Translations under genes and position numbers: made by a program
Notes under the pieces: model-generated
Told to the model about the DNA's origin: nothing
Databases searched by the model: none
Seen by the model: only the letters and a program-made list of their open reading frames with translations
Assembly (NCBI GenBank): GCA_905176665.1
Contig: CAJINA010000157.1
Span: forward strand, 62,001 to 126,000
Source of the DNA: Olavius algarvensis Delta 4 endosymbiont
GTDB lineage: Bacteria > Desulfobacterota > Desulfobacteria > Desulfobacterales > CAJINA01
Length of the DNA stretch: 64,000 bases
Reading direction: 5' to 3'
In this document: one piece after another, positions 25,938-34,660 of the stretch
Position numbering within the stretch: position 1 is the first letter of the stretch
Layout of the letters: the number at the start of each line of letters is the position of its first letter

Positions 25938-26864
25938 ATGAAAACACGTTCACCCCAACCACTCGTTGAACTGATCGGCTTTCCCATGGACCTGGGCGCA
26001 GATCGCCGCGGCGTCGATATGGGGCCGTCTGCCCTGAGAATTGCAGGCATCACTGAAAAACTGGAAGCACTCGGCTATGCCGTGATAGATGGCGGCGATA
26101 TCCCGGTGCGTATCCAGGAGCAGCAGCAGGTCAGGAAACCCAACTTGAAATATGTGGGCGAAATCGTGAAAACAGCTGAGCTTCTGGCCGCGCAGGTGTG
26201 CAGTTCCCTGGAAGCCGGGCGTTTTCCCCTGTGCATCGGGGGAGACCACTCTATGGCCCTGGGCAGTATTGCCGGCATAGCCGAATTTTGCCGGTCCCGG
26301 GGAAGGACACCGGGCGTAATCTGGCTGGACGCGCATGCTGATATGAATACGGATAAAACCAGCCCATCGGGCAATATTCACGGGATGCCCCTGGCGGCCT
26401 CACTCGGAATCGGCAGTTCCCAATTAACCCGGATATCGGGAATTGCCCCCAAGGTACGACCGCAGCATTGCGCCCTACTGGCTGCGCGCCAGATCGATCC
26501 GCAGGAAAAGGAAACGATTCGCAAAGTCGGGTTGCCCGTCTATACCATGACTGATATCGACCGTCAGGGTATCGGCGCAGTCATCGACCGGGTCCTGGCC
26601 GATATCCTGCCCGGTATCGATTACCTGCACGTGAGTCTTGATCTGGACTGCGTCGATCCGGGCGTCGTCCGTGGCGTGGGTACGCCGGTCCCCGGCGGAC
26701 TCACTTACCGGGAAGCGCACCTGGTGATGGAAACCATTGCCGAATGCGGCTGCATGGCCTCCCTGGAAATAGCCGAGGTCAACCCGATCCTGGATCACAA
26801 GAACCACAGCGCGGAATTTGCCGCCGAAATAGTTGCGTCGAGTCTAGGGCTGCGTATCATATAG
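25938..26864 (+). CDS. rocF: Arginase
   Basis: The 308-residue protein matches arginase (300 residues is usual). The two-manganese site is shown by IGGDHS, WLDAHADMNT and SLDLDCVDPG. Substrate-contacting segments SGNIHGMPLA and GTPVPGGLTYREAH match arginase better than agmatinase. The enzyme splits arginine into ornithine and urea in the cytoplasm, feeding nitrogen recycling or polyamine synthesis. It stands 75 bases after the CDF gene with no partner. The stop TAG and the bases after it (AAAGCCATTTAAAAAAAG) resemble a worn end of repeat family A. Confidence 0.88.
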   Translation: MKTRSPQPLVELIGFPMDLGADRRGVDMGPSALRIAGITEKLEALGYAVIDGGDIPVRIQEQQQVRKPNLKYVGEIVKTAELLAAQVCSSLEAGRFPLCIGGDHSMALGSIAGIAEFCRSRGRTPGVIWLDAHADMNTDKTSPSGNIHGMPLAASLGIGSSQLTRISGIAPKVRPQHCALLAARQIDPQEKETIRKVGLPVYTMTDIDRQGIGAVIDRVLADILPGIDYLHVSLDLDCVDPGVVRGVGTPVPGGLTYREAHLVMETIAECGCMASLEIAEVNPILDHKNHSAEFAAEIVASSLGLRII

Positions 26865-27093
26865 AAAGCCATTTAAAAAAAGTCTTCCTGTCCGGCATAG
26901 CCGGTAGGCGACGCCTGATTGGCCCAATCTTCAGCCTGCGCTTAAGCTACGGCAGGTAGCCTTTGTTGGACGCAACTTTTAAGCCCTCGAAATACGGCAG
27001 TATGTCTCCGGCTAAAAAGTCGAGTCCGCCGCACCTTGGGCCAAAAACCAAGTTTAAAATGGCTTCCGTGAAAATAGGCGCGTTGATTTCAGG

Positions 27094-27339
27094 ATGCTTA
27101 TTCCGATCAAAGTCAAATGCTATGCCGGCTATCGTGGCGAAGAAGAACCACGGGCGCTTGAAATGGGCGCCAGCACCGTTGAAATCGATGCAATCCTGGA
27201 TCGCTGGCTCAGTCCGGATCATCGTTACTTCAAGGTTGCCGATACGGATGAATGCATTTATATCATTCGGCATGACCTGAACGCACAGGCTTGGGAACTG
27301 GTGTATTACCGGCATCCGGATGCGCGGGGAAAGGGCTGA
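27094..27339 (+). CDS. Small conserved protein of unknown function
   Basis: This 81-residue protein reads KCYAGYRGEEEPRALEMG, then ILDRWLSPDHRYFKVAD, then CIYIIRHDLNAQAWELVYY. I recall near-identical layouts (xCYAGYRGxExP, then LDRWLGPDHRYFKV, then LRHD) in small uncharacterised proteins across proteobacteria. The compact beta-rich pattern suggests a soluble single-domain protein. The frame open on the opposite strand is likely its shadow for most of its length. The 229 bases between the arginase gene and this one show no other clear gene. Confidence 0.65.
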   Translation: MLIPIKVKCYAGYRGEEEPRALEMGASTVEIDAILDRWLSPDHRYFKVADTDECIYIIRHDLNAQAWELVYYRHPDARGKG

Positions 27340-27446
27340 CTGGCCGGTTCCATTTCCACCGTCAGGCCGGATTTGATCCAGCCTCAAGGAGGCTTATTCC
27401 AGCAACCCGTAATTCTCGTGTAAAAAAGAATCAAAAGCCAAAATCG

Positions 27447-27620
27447 AATATTCTCGCGCAGAGACGCAAAGGCGCAGAGTAAAACAATATAGTTCCGGCT
27501 TCGCCGGTTAAATCTTAAACTCTAAAATCACTGTTTTTCGGTCTGTTTTTTTGCGCGGCAGCGCGACATATTTCTGCCTTTGACCTTCTCTGCGCCTCTG
27601 CGTCTCTGCGCGAGAATATT
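27447..27620. repeat. Family B repeat, copy B2
   Basis: This is a 174 bp near-palindrome. The left end AATATTCTCGCGCAGAGACG and the right end are reverse complements over about 33 bases with one mismatch. Between the arms lie small hairpins (CCGGCTTCGCCGG and GCGCGGCAGCGC). It fills most of the 335 bp gap between the small conserved gene and the transglycosylase gene; nothing else is seen there. Confidence 0.75.
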
Positions 27621-27674
27621 TTTGATTTTTTAGTTTTTCGGTATTCACGCTTTTATCGGAGAGGCACACGCCAC

Positions 27675-28856
27675 ATGCATCGAATAAGGGTTGACATGTT
27701 CAGGGCGATACAACTGGTCGGGTTGATGGTGTTTATTGTTTTGCTTTTTTATGGCGGTGCCTTGGCCCAGTCGTCCGGTGGGATCACAGCGGCGGTTTTA
27801 CCGTCGCTGATCGAAAGTGTGCGCGTGCAAGGCCCCCTCGAGTTTTGCGGTGAAGCGGTACCCCTGGATCGACAAGGTGTCAGGGAGCGGCTGGAAAAAG
27901 AATTACTGTTGACCCTCTGGGACCGGCCGCAGGTCATCTTGTGGTTAAAGCGCTATCCGCGGTACATGCCGCATATTGAAAAAATGCTGGCGGCGGAGAA
28001 CTTGCCGGGCGACATCAAATACCTGGCCATCATAGAAAGCGCATTGCGGCCCCATACCGGATCTCCCAAAGGCGCAGTCGGCTTCTGGCAGTTTACCCGG
28101 GATACCGGGCGGATATATGGATTACAGGTGGACACCCGCAAAGATGAACGCCGTAATCTATTTTATTCTACTGCGGCGGCCATTCGCTATTTGAAATATT
28201 TGTATGACGACCTGGGTTCCTGGTCCCTTGCCGCGGCGGCTTACAATATGGGCGAAGAGGGCCTCAAAGCCGAAATTCTGGCCCAGGAGACCGGCGATTA
28301 TTACAGTTTGTATCTTTACCTCGAAACCCAGCGCTATCTATTCCGGGCCATTGCGGCTAAAATGATTCTGGCCGATCCCGCGAAATATGGTTTCAAGGTG
28401 ACGGCCGAAGATGTCTACCCCTTGCTGGAATTCGACAAAGTACAGGTAGAATTCGACCAGGATGTCGGCCTCCAGGTGCTTGCCCGGGCCGCCAATTCTG
28501 ATTTCAAGACAATAAAAGAGCTCAACCCTGAGATCCGGGGCCATTACCTGGCTCCCGGCTCTCACCAGGTACTGATTCCCAGGGGAACGTCAGAAGACTT
28601 CAATCGTCAGTTTTCCGAACTGCTGGAGCAATGGCTTGTCCGGCACAGCAGTATGATCTACATCGTCAAAAAGGGCGACAACCTGACCGCTATTGCCGAG
28701 CGCTACAACGTGCCGCTGCCATCGTTGTTCATCTGGAATCGGCTGAAGGTCAACCAGCACATTCATCCCGGAGATCGTTTGGTGATCTATCCCAATAACC
28801 CTGAAACTGCAACACCGTCTCATCCTGAAATGTCCACGGAAAAGGAAGTGCCATGA
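27675..28856 (+). CDS. MltD-like lytic transglycosylase with LysM domain
   Basis: The 393-residue protein has an N-terminal signal sequence (IQLVGLMVFIVLLFYGGALA), a GH23 lytic transglycosylase domain and a C-terminal LysM domain. The catalytic glutamate is in YLAIIESALRPHTGSPKGAVGFWQF, and AAAAYNMGEEGL is the second family motif. The LysM repeat (MIYIVKKGDNLTAIAERYNV and GDRLVIYP) binds peptidoglycan. It cleaves glycan strands in the periplasm during wall remodelling. A second possible start seven codons in (MFRAIQL) also leaves a full signal peptide. Its stop overlaps the thioesterase start by four bases. Confidence 0.9.
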   Translation: MHRIRVDMFRAIQLVGLMVFIVLLFYGGALAQSSGGITAAVLPSLIESVRVQGPLEFCGEAVPLDRQGVRERLEKELLLTLWDRPQVILWLKRYPRYMPHIEKMLAAENLPGDIKYLAIIESALRPHTGSPKGAVGFWQFTRDTGRIYGLQVDTRKDERRNLFYSTAAAIRYLKYLYDDLGSWSLAAAAYNMGEEGLKAEILAQETGDYYSLYLYLETQRYLFRAIAAKMILADPAKYGFKVTAEDVYPLLEFDKVQVEFDQDVGLQVLARAANSDFKTIKELNPEIRGHYLAPGSHQVLIPRGTSEDFNRQFSELLEQWLVRHSSMIYIVKKGDNLTAIAERYNVPLPSLFIWNRLKVNQHIHPGDRLVIYPNNPETATPSHPEMSTEKEVP

Positions 28857-29299
28857 CAACCCAGTCTACCGATTGTGCACCGGTTTATCATTTTAGCACG
28901 GAAATTCGGGTCCGCCTGCCGGAAACGGATGCGATGGGGGTCGTGTTCCACGGCAACTATTTTACCTACCTGGAAGTAGGCCGGGTGGACTACCTCACAA
29001 ACTTGGACCTCTGCGAGGGCAACCGGCCCATCAGTGAATTTGAAAATGTAGTGGTGAGCGCTCATCTCGATTTCAAACCCCCTGCGCGGCTCAACGAAAA
29101 GCTAATTATCGATGTGCGCACCCGGGAGATTCAAAACGCCAGTTTTACTTTTGAATTCCGCATCCGCCACAAAGCCCGTAACCGCCTGGTTGCCCTTGGC
29201 CATACCACCCACTGTGCTATCGATGAGGAATACCGGCCCATACCAGTATCCGACCATTTTAGAGATGTCATCGCCGCTTTTGAAGGGTGGGAAACATAG
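28853..29299 (+). CDS. Acyl-CoA thioesterase, 4-hydroxybenzoyl-CoA thioesterase family
   Basis: The 148-residue hotdog-fold protein has the motif ETDAMGVVFHGNYFTYLEVGRVDYL, in which the Asp is the catalytic residue of the YbgC/FadM group. It hydrolyses acyl-CoA thioesters in the cytoplasm; chain length is not evident. It overlaps the transglycosylase gene by four bases (ATGA), so the pair is one transcription unit. Its TAG stop is formed at the very edge of family A repeat copy A2, so the repeat may have set the present C terminus. Confidence 0.87.
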   Translation: MTTQSTDCAPVYHFSTEIRVRLPETDAMGVVFHGNYFTYLEVGRVDYLTNLDLCEGNRPISEFENVVVSAHLDFKPPARLNEKLIIDVRTREIQNASFTFEFRIRHKARNRLVALGHTTHCAIDEEYRPIPVSDHFRDVIAAFEGWET

Positions 29300-29441
29300 A
29301 AGCTATCTCAAAGCAGTTTTTTAACTCAATCTCGGCGTTGGACACTTGTTTTAAATCCTCGAAATACTAAATGTATTCCTCCGGTTTAAACCAAACGTCC
29401 GCCTTGACCTTGAGCTAAAATCCAATTTTGAGATAGCCTCT
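29298..29441. repeat. Family A element, copy A2
   Basis: This 144 bp copy begins AGAAGCTATCTCAAAG and ends TTTTGAGATAGCCTCT, which are inverted repeats of each other. The core repeats the words CTCAATCTCGGCGTTGG, ATCCTCGAAATAC, TCCTCCGGTTTAAA and CCGCCTTGACCTTGA from the family. It separates the thioesterase gene from the convergent hydrolase gene. Confidence 0.78.
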
Positions 29442-29458
29442 GGCGTCTGTCAGCTTTA

Positions 29459-30913
29459 TTATAGACCAACAAATTCCACGATTCGATTTTCCAGATACAC
29501 ATAGAAAGGGTTCCAGCGCTGGCGCAGCAAGTCGGCGGCCGGGACCTGGAGGACGTTTCTCTCGCCACGGGGGGTCAGGCTGCCGAGGCTGACCCCAGGG
29601 CTCTCTTCGGCGGCGGCACCGCCGTATAGCGGATCGCTTTCCGGAAAGGGCAGGGCCACGTGCGACAGGGAGTAAATACCTTCCGGCCAAGCAAAATCGA
29701 TGGTGTTTTCCGAGGCTTCCACGGTGCCGGCGGCATGGTGTCGGATCATCACTTGGGGGGCTTCGGCATCCCGGTTGGTAACAAGGCTGACAGCAAATGT
29801 CAGGTCGCTCCCGGACAGCAGCGGAGCAATGCTCTCCTCGGGAGGGCGGCTGAGCATTTCTTTTATCTCCACACGGCGGTTGATATCGAAGAGTACCAAC
29901 TCGTGGTTGCCCTTGGGGAGGCGCTTGAACAGACCGTCCACCACCGCAGGGGTACTGACCGTAGCATCCACGATGGATTGAAAGGCCAGGACCGGCGGAA
30001 ACTTTTTCAGCAGGCCGGTATTCTGTAATTGGTTAAACTGTTTTTGGATTTCCAGGGTCAAACGATAGACCTGATCGCCGGCGTTTACGGCAAATGAGTT
30101 GTATTTAAAGGGGTCGTATTCCGGACCGATCGAGTTCCAGGCCAGTTTATCCAGTCCCAGCAGGTGACCGATTCGGGCCTGCCAGACGGCCAGGGAGGCT
30201 AAGCCGGTTACACCGATGGAGGGGGATATCAGGACCAGGCCCTTGACACTGGGCAAGTTCATGTTCTCAATAGCCTCGAGTGCGTAGTGCACGGCCAATG
30301 CCGCCCCCGTGGAATATCCCACGATAAAGATTGGCTTTCCGGGCACAGTTTTATGCAGATATTCCAGGGCGAGCTTTGCAGCGGCGGCCATATCTTGCCA
30401 TTTGACTTCAACAAGTCCGGCTGGAACGGTCCCATGCCCCGGCAGGCGCAGGCCGATAACCCGGGCCCCGGCCCGGTGCAAGCGCTGTCCGATTGTCTGC
30501 AGGCTGTAAGGCGAGTCGGACATGCCGTGCAGCAGCAGAACGCTCATTTTGGGGTTTTGGGATTCCAGTTCGAAGGTCCGGTTCCAATTGCGCGGCCAGC
30601 GTTCCGGATCGGAGAAGCTCCCGCGGTGGTAGCGGTTGATGCGGCGGCGATCTTCCGGGTCAATGTAATCAAGTACTTTTTTATCGAGCTGGGCGAAGAG
30701 TTTTTCTTCCCACGCCAGGTAGCCATTGAAGTCCTGTACCGTTGATTTGGCGGTGAATTCGGCACCCAGGTCAACTTTGTGCCAGATATCAAGGTCAGGG
30801 CGGCTGTTGAGGTACACGACGAAGACCATCACGAGCACCGTAAACCCACCCAGGGTAAGATACCCGAGGGCCTTCAGGATTCGACGAATCGGTTTGCCCG
30901 GTAATGTTCGCAT
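29459..30913 (-). CDS. Membrane-anchored alpha/beta hydrolase
   Basis: The 484-residue protein has one N-terminal membrane helix (LGYLTLGGFTVLVMVFVVYL) and then a serine hydrolase domain. The oxyanion strand is SVLLLHGMSDSPYSL and the nucleophile serine lies in the elbow FIVGYSTGAALAVH. RLPGHGTVPAGL is typical of the monoglyceride-lipase-like and carboxylesterase groups. The C-terminal third is longer than in the minimal fold and is probably extra to the catalytic site. It likely acts on esters at the membrane's outer face, but the substrate is not known. It converges on the thioesterase gene across the A2 repeat. Confidence 0.8.
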   Translation of the reverse strand: MRTLPGKPIRRILKALGYLTLGGFTVLVMVFVVYLNSRPDLDIWHKVDLGAEFTAKSTVQDFNGYLAWEEKLFAQLDKKVLDYIDPEDRRRINRYHRGSFSDPERWPRNWNRTFELESQNPKMSVLLLHGMSDSPYSLQTIGQRLHRAGARVIGLRLPGHGTVPAGLVEVKWQDMAAAAKLALEYLHKTVPGKPIFIVGYSTGAALAVHYALEAIENMNLPSVKGLVLISPSIGVTGLASLAVWQARIGHLLGLDKLAWNSIGPEYDPFKYNSFAVNAGDQVYRLTLEIQKQFNQLQNTGLLKKFPPVLAFQSIVDATVSTPAVVDGLFKRLPKGNHELVLFDINRRVEIKEMLSRPPEESIAPLLSGSDLTFAVSLVTNRDAEAPQVMIRHHAAGTVEASENTIDFAWPEGIYSLSHVALPFPESDPLYGGAAAEESPGVSLGSLTPRGERNVLQVPAADLLRQRWNPFYVYLENRIVEFVGL

Positions 30914-31128
30914 GGTTCAGCTCTCATCGGATGAACATGATTTTCGATACGAGCGACGGTTAGCGATTAGAATAATTAGATCACTGACTGTAGCAAAGGG
31001 CCCAAAATTAAGCACCCCATGCCATTGGTGGACAGGCCTTCAAAACCGGCTGACTTATAGCCGGGGTCCACTTTTAGCAATCAATCTAGTACGTATGTTG
31101 TTGGAGAATAAGAGTACGTTGCCCGATG

Positions 31129-32250
31129 TTATTTTTCAAATCCATGGCCAAAAGTTAAGTAGAAGCCCCAATTTCCATCTTTGCCAAAAGCGATATCGCC
31201 GCGGACTACCATACCTTCATCATTTAATCTGTAAAATACCCCTACACCACCACCCGGAAATAATTCATTGCTCCCTTCTTCCTCATCAAAGCCATAAAGA
31301 TACGCTACGCCGGCAAAGGCAGCGAGTCCCCATTTTTTATATAGCGAATAACGAAAATCCGCTTCCGCCATTGTCATGTGGGGAGCCAAATATTGCCTTC
31401 GTGTATAGCCCCGCAAGTCTACAGATGAGTACCCACTATTGGGGGCACCATCCGCCCACCGCCCCCTGACATGCGCAGCCAATACGTGATCTTTGATAGG
31501 ATGGTAGTATTGATAGTCGGCAGTAAGAGCATCAAATGAAACCTGTCCACCCAAAGATTCCCTGTAGGCAAAGTTGTGCGCTTCAAAAACTTGCCCAGTC
31601 GATGGAGAATATTGATTGTCGCGTGAATCATATTGTGTGTACAGCCCGACCGCGTTGGATCTGAATCCTGTTAGACCAATATGTTGCAGGACCTGTCCTG
31701 AAAGTACATTGTCACCGGTTATTGCGTAGTTGGTTGAGATAAATTGAGGCCCCAAATACCAACGGCCATAAATCCCATACGCATATCGCAGGGCATACAG
31801 ATCCAAGGCATCGGTTGTCTGTACATTCAAGCCACTTCCCAAAAAGTCTGAATAATCGTTTTTTATTTCGCCTGTTACAATGGCTGCATTTAAGCGGTGT
31901 TTATCCTCTTTAAGGTGTGTTTTTGCAAAGGCGCCAAGATACCAGGAGTTTGTGGTACTGTACGTTCCGGCTATGCCGATTAGTGAAGCTGGCGACTTTT
32001 CATCAAATTGTTTGACGTAGCCAGCCAATACCCCTGCGGCCGTTGAAATTTTCGGATCGCTACTTAATAGAGGTGTGATTAACCAGGGTGAATCTTTTTT
32101 TTCCTTCTCAGGAGCAGCTTCGAGTTTTTCATCCGTTTTGGCTGCTTTCACAGTATCGGCAATTACAGGTTGAGCCAGGAACAAAGCCAAGCATACCAAC
32201 AGGTAAACAATCGGCGCATTTCTTTTTCGCCTCCAATTTTTCCATTCCAT
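31129..32250 (-). CDS. BamA/TamA-type outer-membrane beta-barrel protein
   Basis: I start this at MEWKNWRRKRNAPIVYLLVC, which gives 373 residues and a clean signal peptide ending QPVIA; a start 29 codons earlier is open but adds a poor leader. The mature part is a barrel resembling the C-terminal surface-antigen domain of the Omp85 family: YDSRDNQYSPSTGQVFEAHNF is the typical repeat and ADGAPNSGYSSVDLRGY includes the RGY strand motif. It ends in FGHGFEK. It has no POTRA domains, so it is not an assembly factor itself. A porin-like or lipid-related role is possible. It is the last of three minus-strand envelope genes. Confidence 0.72.
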   Translation of the reverse strand: MEWKNWRRKRNAPIVYLLVCLALFLAQPVIADTVKAAKTDEKLEAAPEKEKKDSPWLITPLLSSDPKISTAAGVLAGYVKQFDEKSPASLIGIAGTYSTTNSWYLGAFAKTHLKEDKHRLNAAIVTGEIKNDYSDFLGSGLNVQTTDALDLYALRYAYGIYGRWYLGPQFISTNYAITGDNVLSGQVLQHIGLTGFRSNAVGLYTQYDSRDNQYSPSTGQVFEAHNFAYRESLGGQVSFDALTADYQYYHPIKDHVLAAHVRGRWADGAPNSGYSSVDLRGYTRRQYLAPHMTMAEADFRYSLYKKWGLAAFAGVAYLYGFDEEEGSNELFPGGGVGVFYRLNDEGMVVRGDIAFGKDGNWGFYLTFGHGFEK

Positions 32251-32349
32251 AATGATTTTAGGGAGACCAAAAGAGTATCGCGAGTGCTGATTTTCCGAGA
32301 AAATCCGACAATATTGAATTTTTCCCGAATTGAACATTTCAGGTCCGCC

Positions 32350-32685
32350 CTAGTTGGAAGCGGCGCTGACCGTGAGTGCCCCCGCCGCAATGGCCACGCC
32401 TACAATCATGATGACGATCAGCGAATCCTTGGCGTCTTGTTGGGTGAAATGGGATATGTCCTGGCCGTTCAAGGTGGTGGACGGCGTTTTGGTATCGGAA
32501 AACCCTAAAGGTACGGATAGCATGGCGCCAAATCCGGTGCTGTCCTGGGCATAGCGCTCAGCGTTGCCAAACGGTGACGCGCCGATATTCATCTGGCCAA
32601 TTTTCAGATCGAAGGCCGCCGCCTGTCCGGAGGCCAGGAGAAGAATGAGGGCAATGGTAAAAGATCGTTTCAGTAGTATTTGCAT
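32350..32685 (-). CDS. Small exported protein with C-terminal membrane helix
   Basis: The 111-residue protein has a signal peptide (MQILLKRSFTIALILLLASG, cleavage near AAA) and a second hydrophobic segment near the C terminus (SLIVIMIVGVAIAAGALTV). The middle contains IGQMNIGASPFGNAERYAQD. I do not recognise the family. It follows the gene for the 281-residue envelope protein by 13 bases on the same strand, so the two are probably co-transcribed, and it may be a small partner of that barrel. Confidence 0.55.
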   Translation of the reverse strand: MQILLKRSFTIALILLLASGQAAAFDLKIGQMNIGASPFGNAERYAQDSTGFGAMLSVPLGFSDTKTPSTTLNGQDISHFTQQDAKDSLIVIMIVGVAIAAGALTVSAASN

Positions 32686-32698
32686 GCTGGCCCTTGGA

Positions 32699-33544
32699 TT
32701 AGAAGTAAACTTTGGCGAAGAGCAGGCCGCCCAGATACTGGTATTCGAGTTGACCCTTCAGGTTGATTTCCGGGTAATTTTCACCTTCGGCTTCGACACC
32801 CAAATTGAACGTATCCACGGCCAGGCCGAAACCAACGTGTTTGAAGGCCTTCCATTCCACACCAATTGAGGAGCTGTAGATAGAACCTTTAAATTGCCCA
32901 TATTCAAGGTAGAAAATATCGAATTTCGTGCGTAAAAACCATTTGGGCGTCAGGGCGAAATCTGCTCGCAGGCCGATTACCGGCAGGGGGGCCGTGAAAT
33001 TCTCTGACACCTGGGTGGACAACAACCCCGATGCGTTAAGTTCGAAAGAAATCGGCATGACGTACAACCCCAGCCCGGCAGCGATATCGATGCGATCATC
33101 CAGGAGAAAGGAATAGCTGTAGGCGGCTTTGTAAACATCCACGTCAAACTGGGTATTCACGTCGGTGCCGATTGGCAACGTGACGCCGTCTATGACGATG
33201 TCCTGCCCCAGCACGGTGTCCCCGTCCCGGCGCAAGGCGAACCAGGACAGGTCTGCCCGGTGACGCATGTTGTCGCTAAACCGCCAGGAACCGGCCAACC
33301 GGAAAACAGTGCTAGTTGCGTCCAGACCGAGCGCCTCTTCCACGTCGATACTGACGCCCAGCCCTTTAGCGGAAAGGCGGATGTCGCTGCTGGTCGAAGA
33401 CGCAAATGCTCCCGCGGCGATTGTGTATTTCGACCAGGGTAGCTTCCCGGCCTCTTTTTGGGTGTCTTTGTCATCTGCAAAAGCAGACGGGCAGATCGCT
33501 GCCAGGAGAACCACCAGGATTACCTGAAGGGCAAGTATACGCAT
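32699..33544 (-). CDS. Outer-membrane beta-barrel protein of unknown function
   Basis: The 281-residue protein has a signal peptide (ILALQVILVVLLAAICPSAFA) and a mature part of alternating amphipathic strands, for example RFSDNMRHRADLSWFALR, YKAAYSYSFLLDDRIDIAAG and KWFLRTKFDIFYLEYGQFKG. It ends in a hydrophobic strand FAKVYF, with the C-terminal phenylalanine that directs insertion by the Bam complex. GGAGG precedes the ATG. It lies first in the minus-strand envelope gene group. The ligand is unknown. Confidence 0.68.
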   Translation of the reverse strand: MRILALQVILVVLLAAICPSAFADDKDTQKEAGKLPWSKYTIAAGAFASSTSSDIRLSAKGLGVSIDVEEALGLDATSTVFRLAGSWRFSDNMRHRADLSWFALRRDGDTVLGQDIVIDGVTLPIGTDVNTQFDVDVYKAAYSYSFLLDDRIDIAAGLGLYVMPISFELNASGLLSTQVSENFTAPLPVIGLRADFALTPKWFLRTKFDIFYLEYGQFKGSIYSSSIGVEWKAFKHVGFGLAVDTFNLGVEAEGENYPEINLKGQLEYQYLGGLLFAKVYF

Positions 33545-33664
33545 CGATGCCTCCTTTCATGACCCCGATTGTGATGCCACACGATAATATCCGAGTAGGG
33601 TGGCCGATCTTACCCGGAAATAGAGGCTTGCGTTAAGAAGGTTCATGTGTCGAGAAAGCGATTG

Positions 33665-34603
33665 TCAGGTGAATCGCTGCCAGGCGGCGGCCAGTCTTTT
33701 GGCGCGGGCCTCCGCTGCGATGGAAAGGATCGCCTTGTCGCGCTGCCAGGCGGAACGAAGGGGCGGCGCTACTTGCTCCCAGCATGGTGCGGAGCTTTCC
33801 AGAAATGATTGCATGGCAGCGGTTGCACCGGCGGTGGCAATATGGGTTTCAGGTGCTGTGTAGTCGGCCCCGGCGATCGATCGGAGGGTTGCCAATAAGG
33901 CAATGAGCTGTTCTTTTACTGGCCGGGGCCAGTCGAAACACTGGCCGATGCGCATCTGGTAGCCAGAGATGGCAGCCATGACATGCAGGTCCTCAATGGT
34001 CCGAAACGGTTTGATGTAGCGAATATGGCCGTCATCAGGGAGAATGTCAGCCCTTGTTACCCTGACACTGGAAAATTCGACCTGACCGTGACTGATTTCA
34101 GGCAGGATGGTCAGGGGTTTGTCCAGGGGTTTCACTTTTATACCGCCTTGAGTCTTATTCACCCGCACCAACCGCAGCTGGTTTTTGCCATCGGTACTTT
34201 TGCCGGTCGAGGCGGCCACCAGCATTAAATCGGCCTCTTGACCGCAGGTGACGAAATATTTTGTACCACTCAGGCTCCAGGCGTCCCCTTCCTTTTCGAG
34301 CCGGCAATTGATGTGGGCTGGGTGGACACCTTTCTCTTTGCTGATGCACAGGGCGGGGACAGGATCTTTCGGCAGGTCGGGTAGCAGGCGGTGCAAAGCC
34401 GTCCAGTATCCCACGGCAAAAGCATAAGCCGGACAATTGGATAGAAAGCCGCCGGCAATTGCCATATCCACGGGTTCGGACCAGGGTGCCAGATGCTCTT
34501 TGTTGTGTCGCTTCCAGACAACCACCGAATTAAATTTACCTGGCACCGTTCCCGGATTCGTAGTGAGGAGCCAGTGTAATATGCGCAGGTCGTTTTCAGG
34601 CAT
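33665..34603 (-). CDS. Acyl-CoA dehydrogenase-like protein, short
   Basis: The 312-residue protein is shorter than the usual 380 of acyl-CoA dehydrogenases. The FAD-binding middle domain is recognisable (CISKEKGVHPAHINCRLEKE, then WSLSGTKYFVTCGQEADLMLVAAS). The N-terminal helical domain is reduced. No catalytic glutamate can be assigned at the usual C-terminal position with confidence. It follows the VWA gene on the same strand by 57 bases, so it probably ends a MarR-MoxR-VWA operon. It may be a non-catalytic or atypical member. Confidence 0.6.
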   Translation of the reverse strand: MPENDLRILHWLLTTNPGTVPGKFNSVVVWKRHNKEHLAPWSEPVDMAIAGGFLSNCPAYAFAVGYWTALHRLLPDLPKDPVPALCISKEKGVHPAHINCRLEKEGDAWSLSGTKYFVTCGQEADLMLVAASTGKSTDGKNQLRLVRVNKTQGGIKVKPLDKPLTILPEISHGQVEFSSVRVTRADILPDDGHIRYIKPFRTIEDLHVMAAISGYQMRIGQCFDWPRPVKEQLIALLATLRSIAGADYTAPETHIATAGATAAMQSFLESSAPCWEQVAPPLRSAWQRDKAILSIAAEARAKRLAAAWQRFT

Positions 34604-34660
34604 TCCAATCGTTTCCTGTTGGTAGGTTTATCTTTTATCGATCCCGATTATAAAGGAAGC

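Noticed and set aside
26947-27387. A 146-codon minus-strand frame over the small conserved gene at 27094
   Set aside because: The + strand product has a conserved layout. The C-terminal part of the minus frame (roughly 26947-27090, containing LVFGPRCGGLDFLAGDILPY) reads somewhat like a protein and could be an old gene end, but I recognise no family.
30914-31128. Insertion-sequence remnant in the gap after the hydrolase gene
   Set aside because: Words such as TTAAGCACCCC and GGGGTCCAC look like parts of IS ends, but no inverted repeat pair or transposase frame could be shown.
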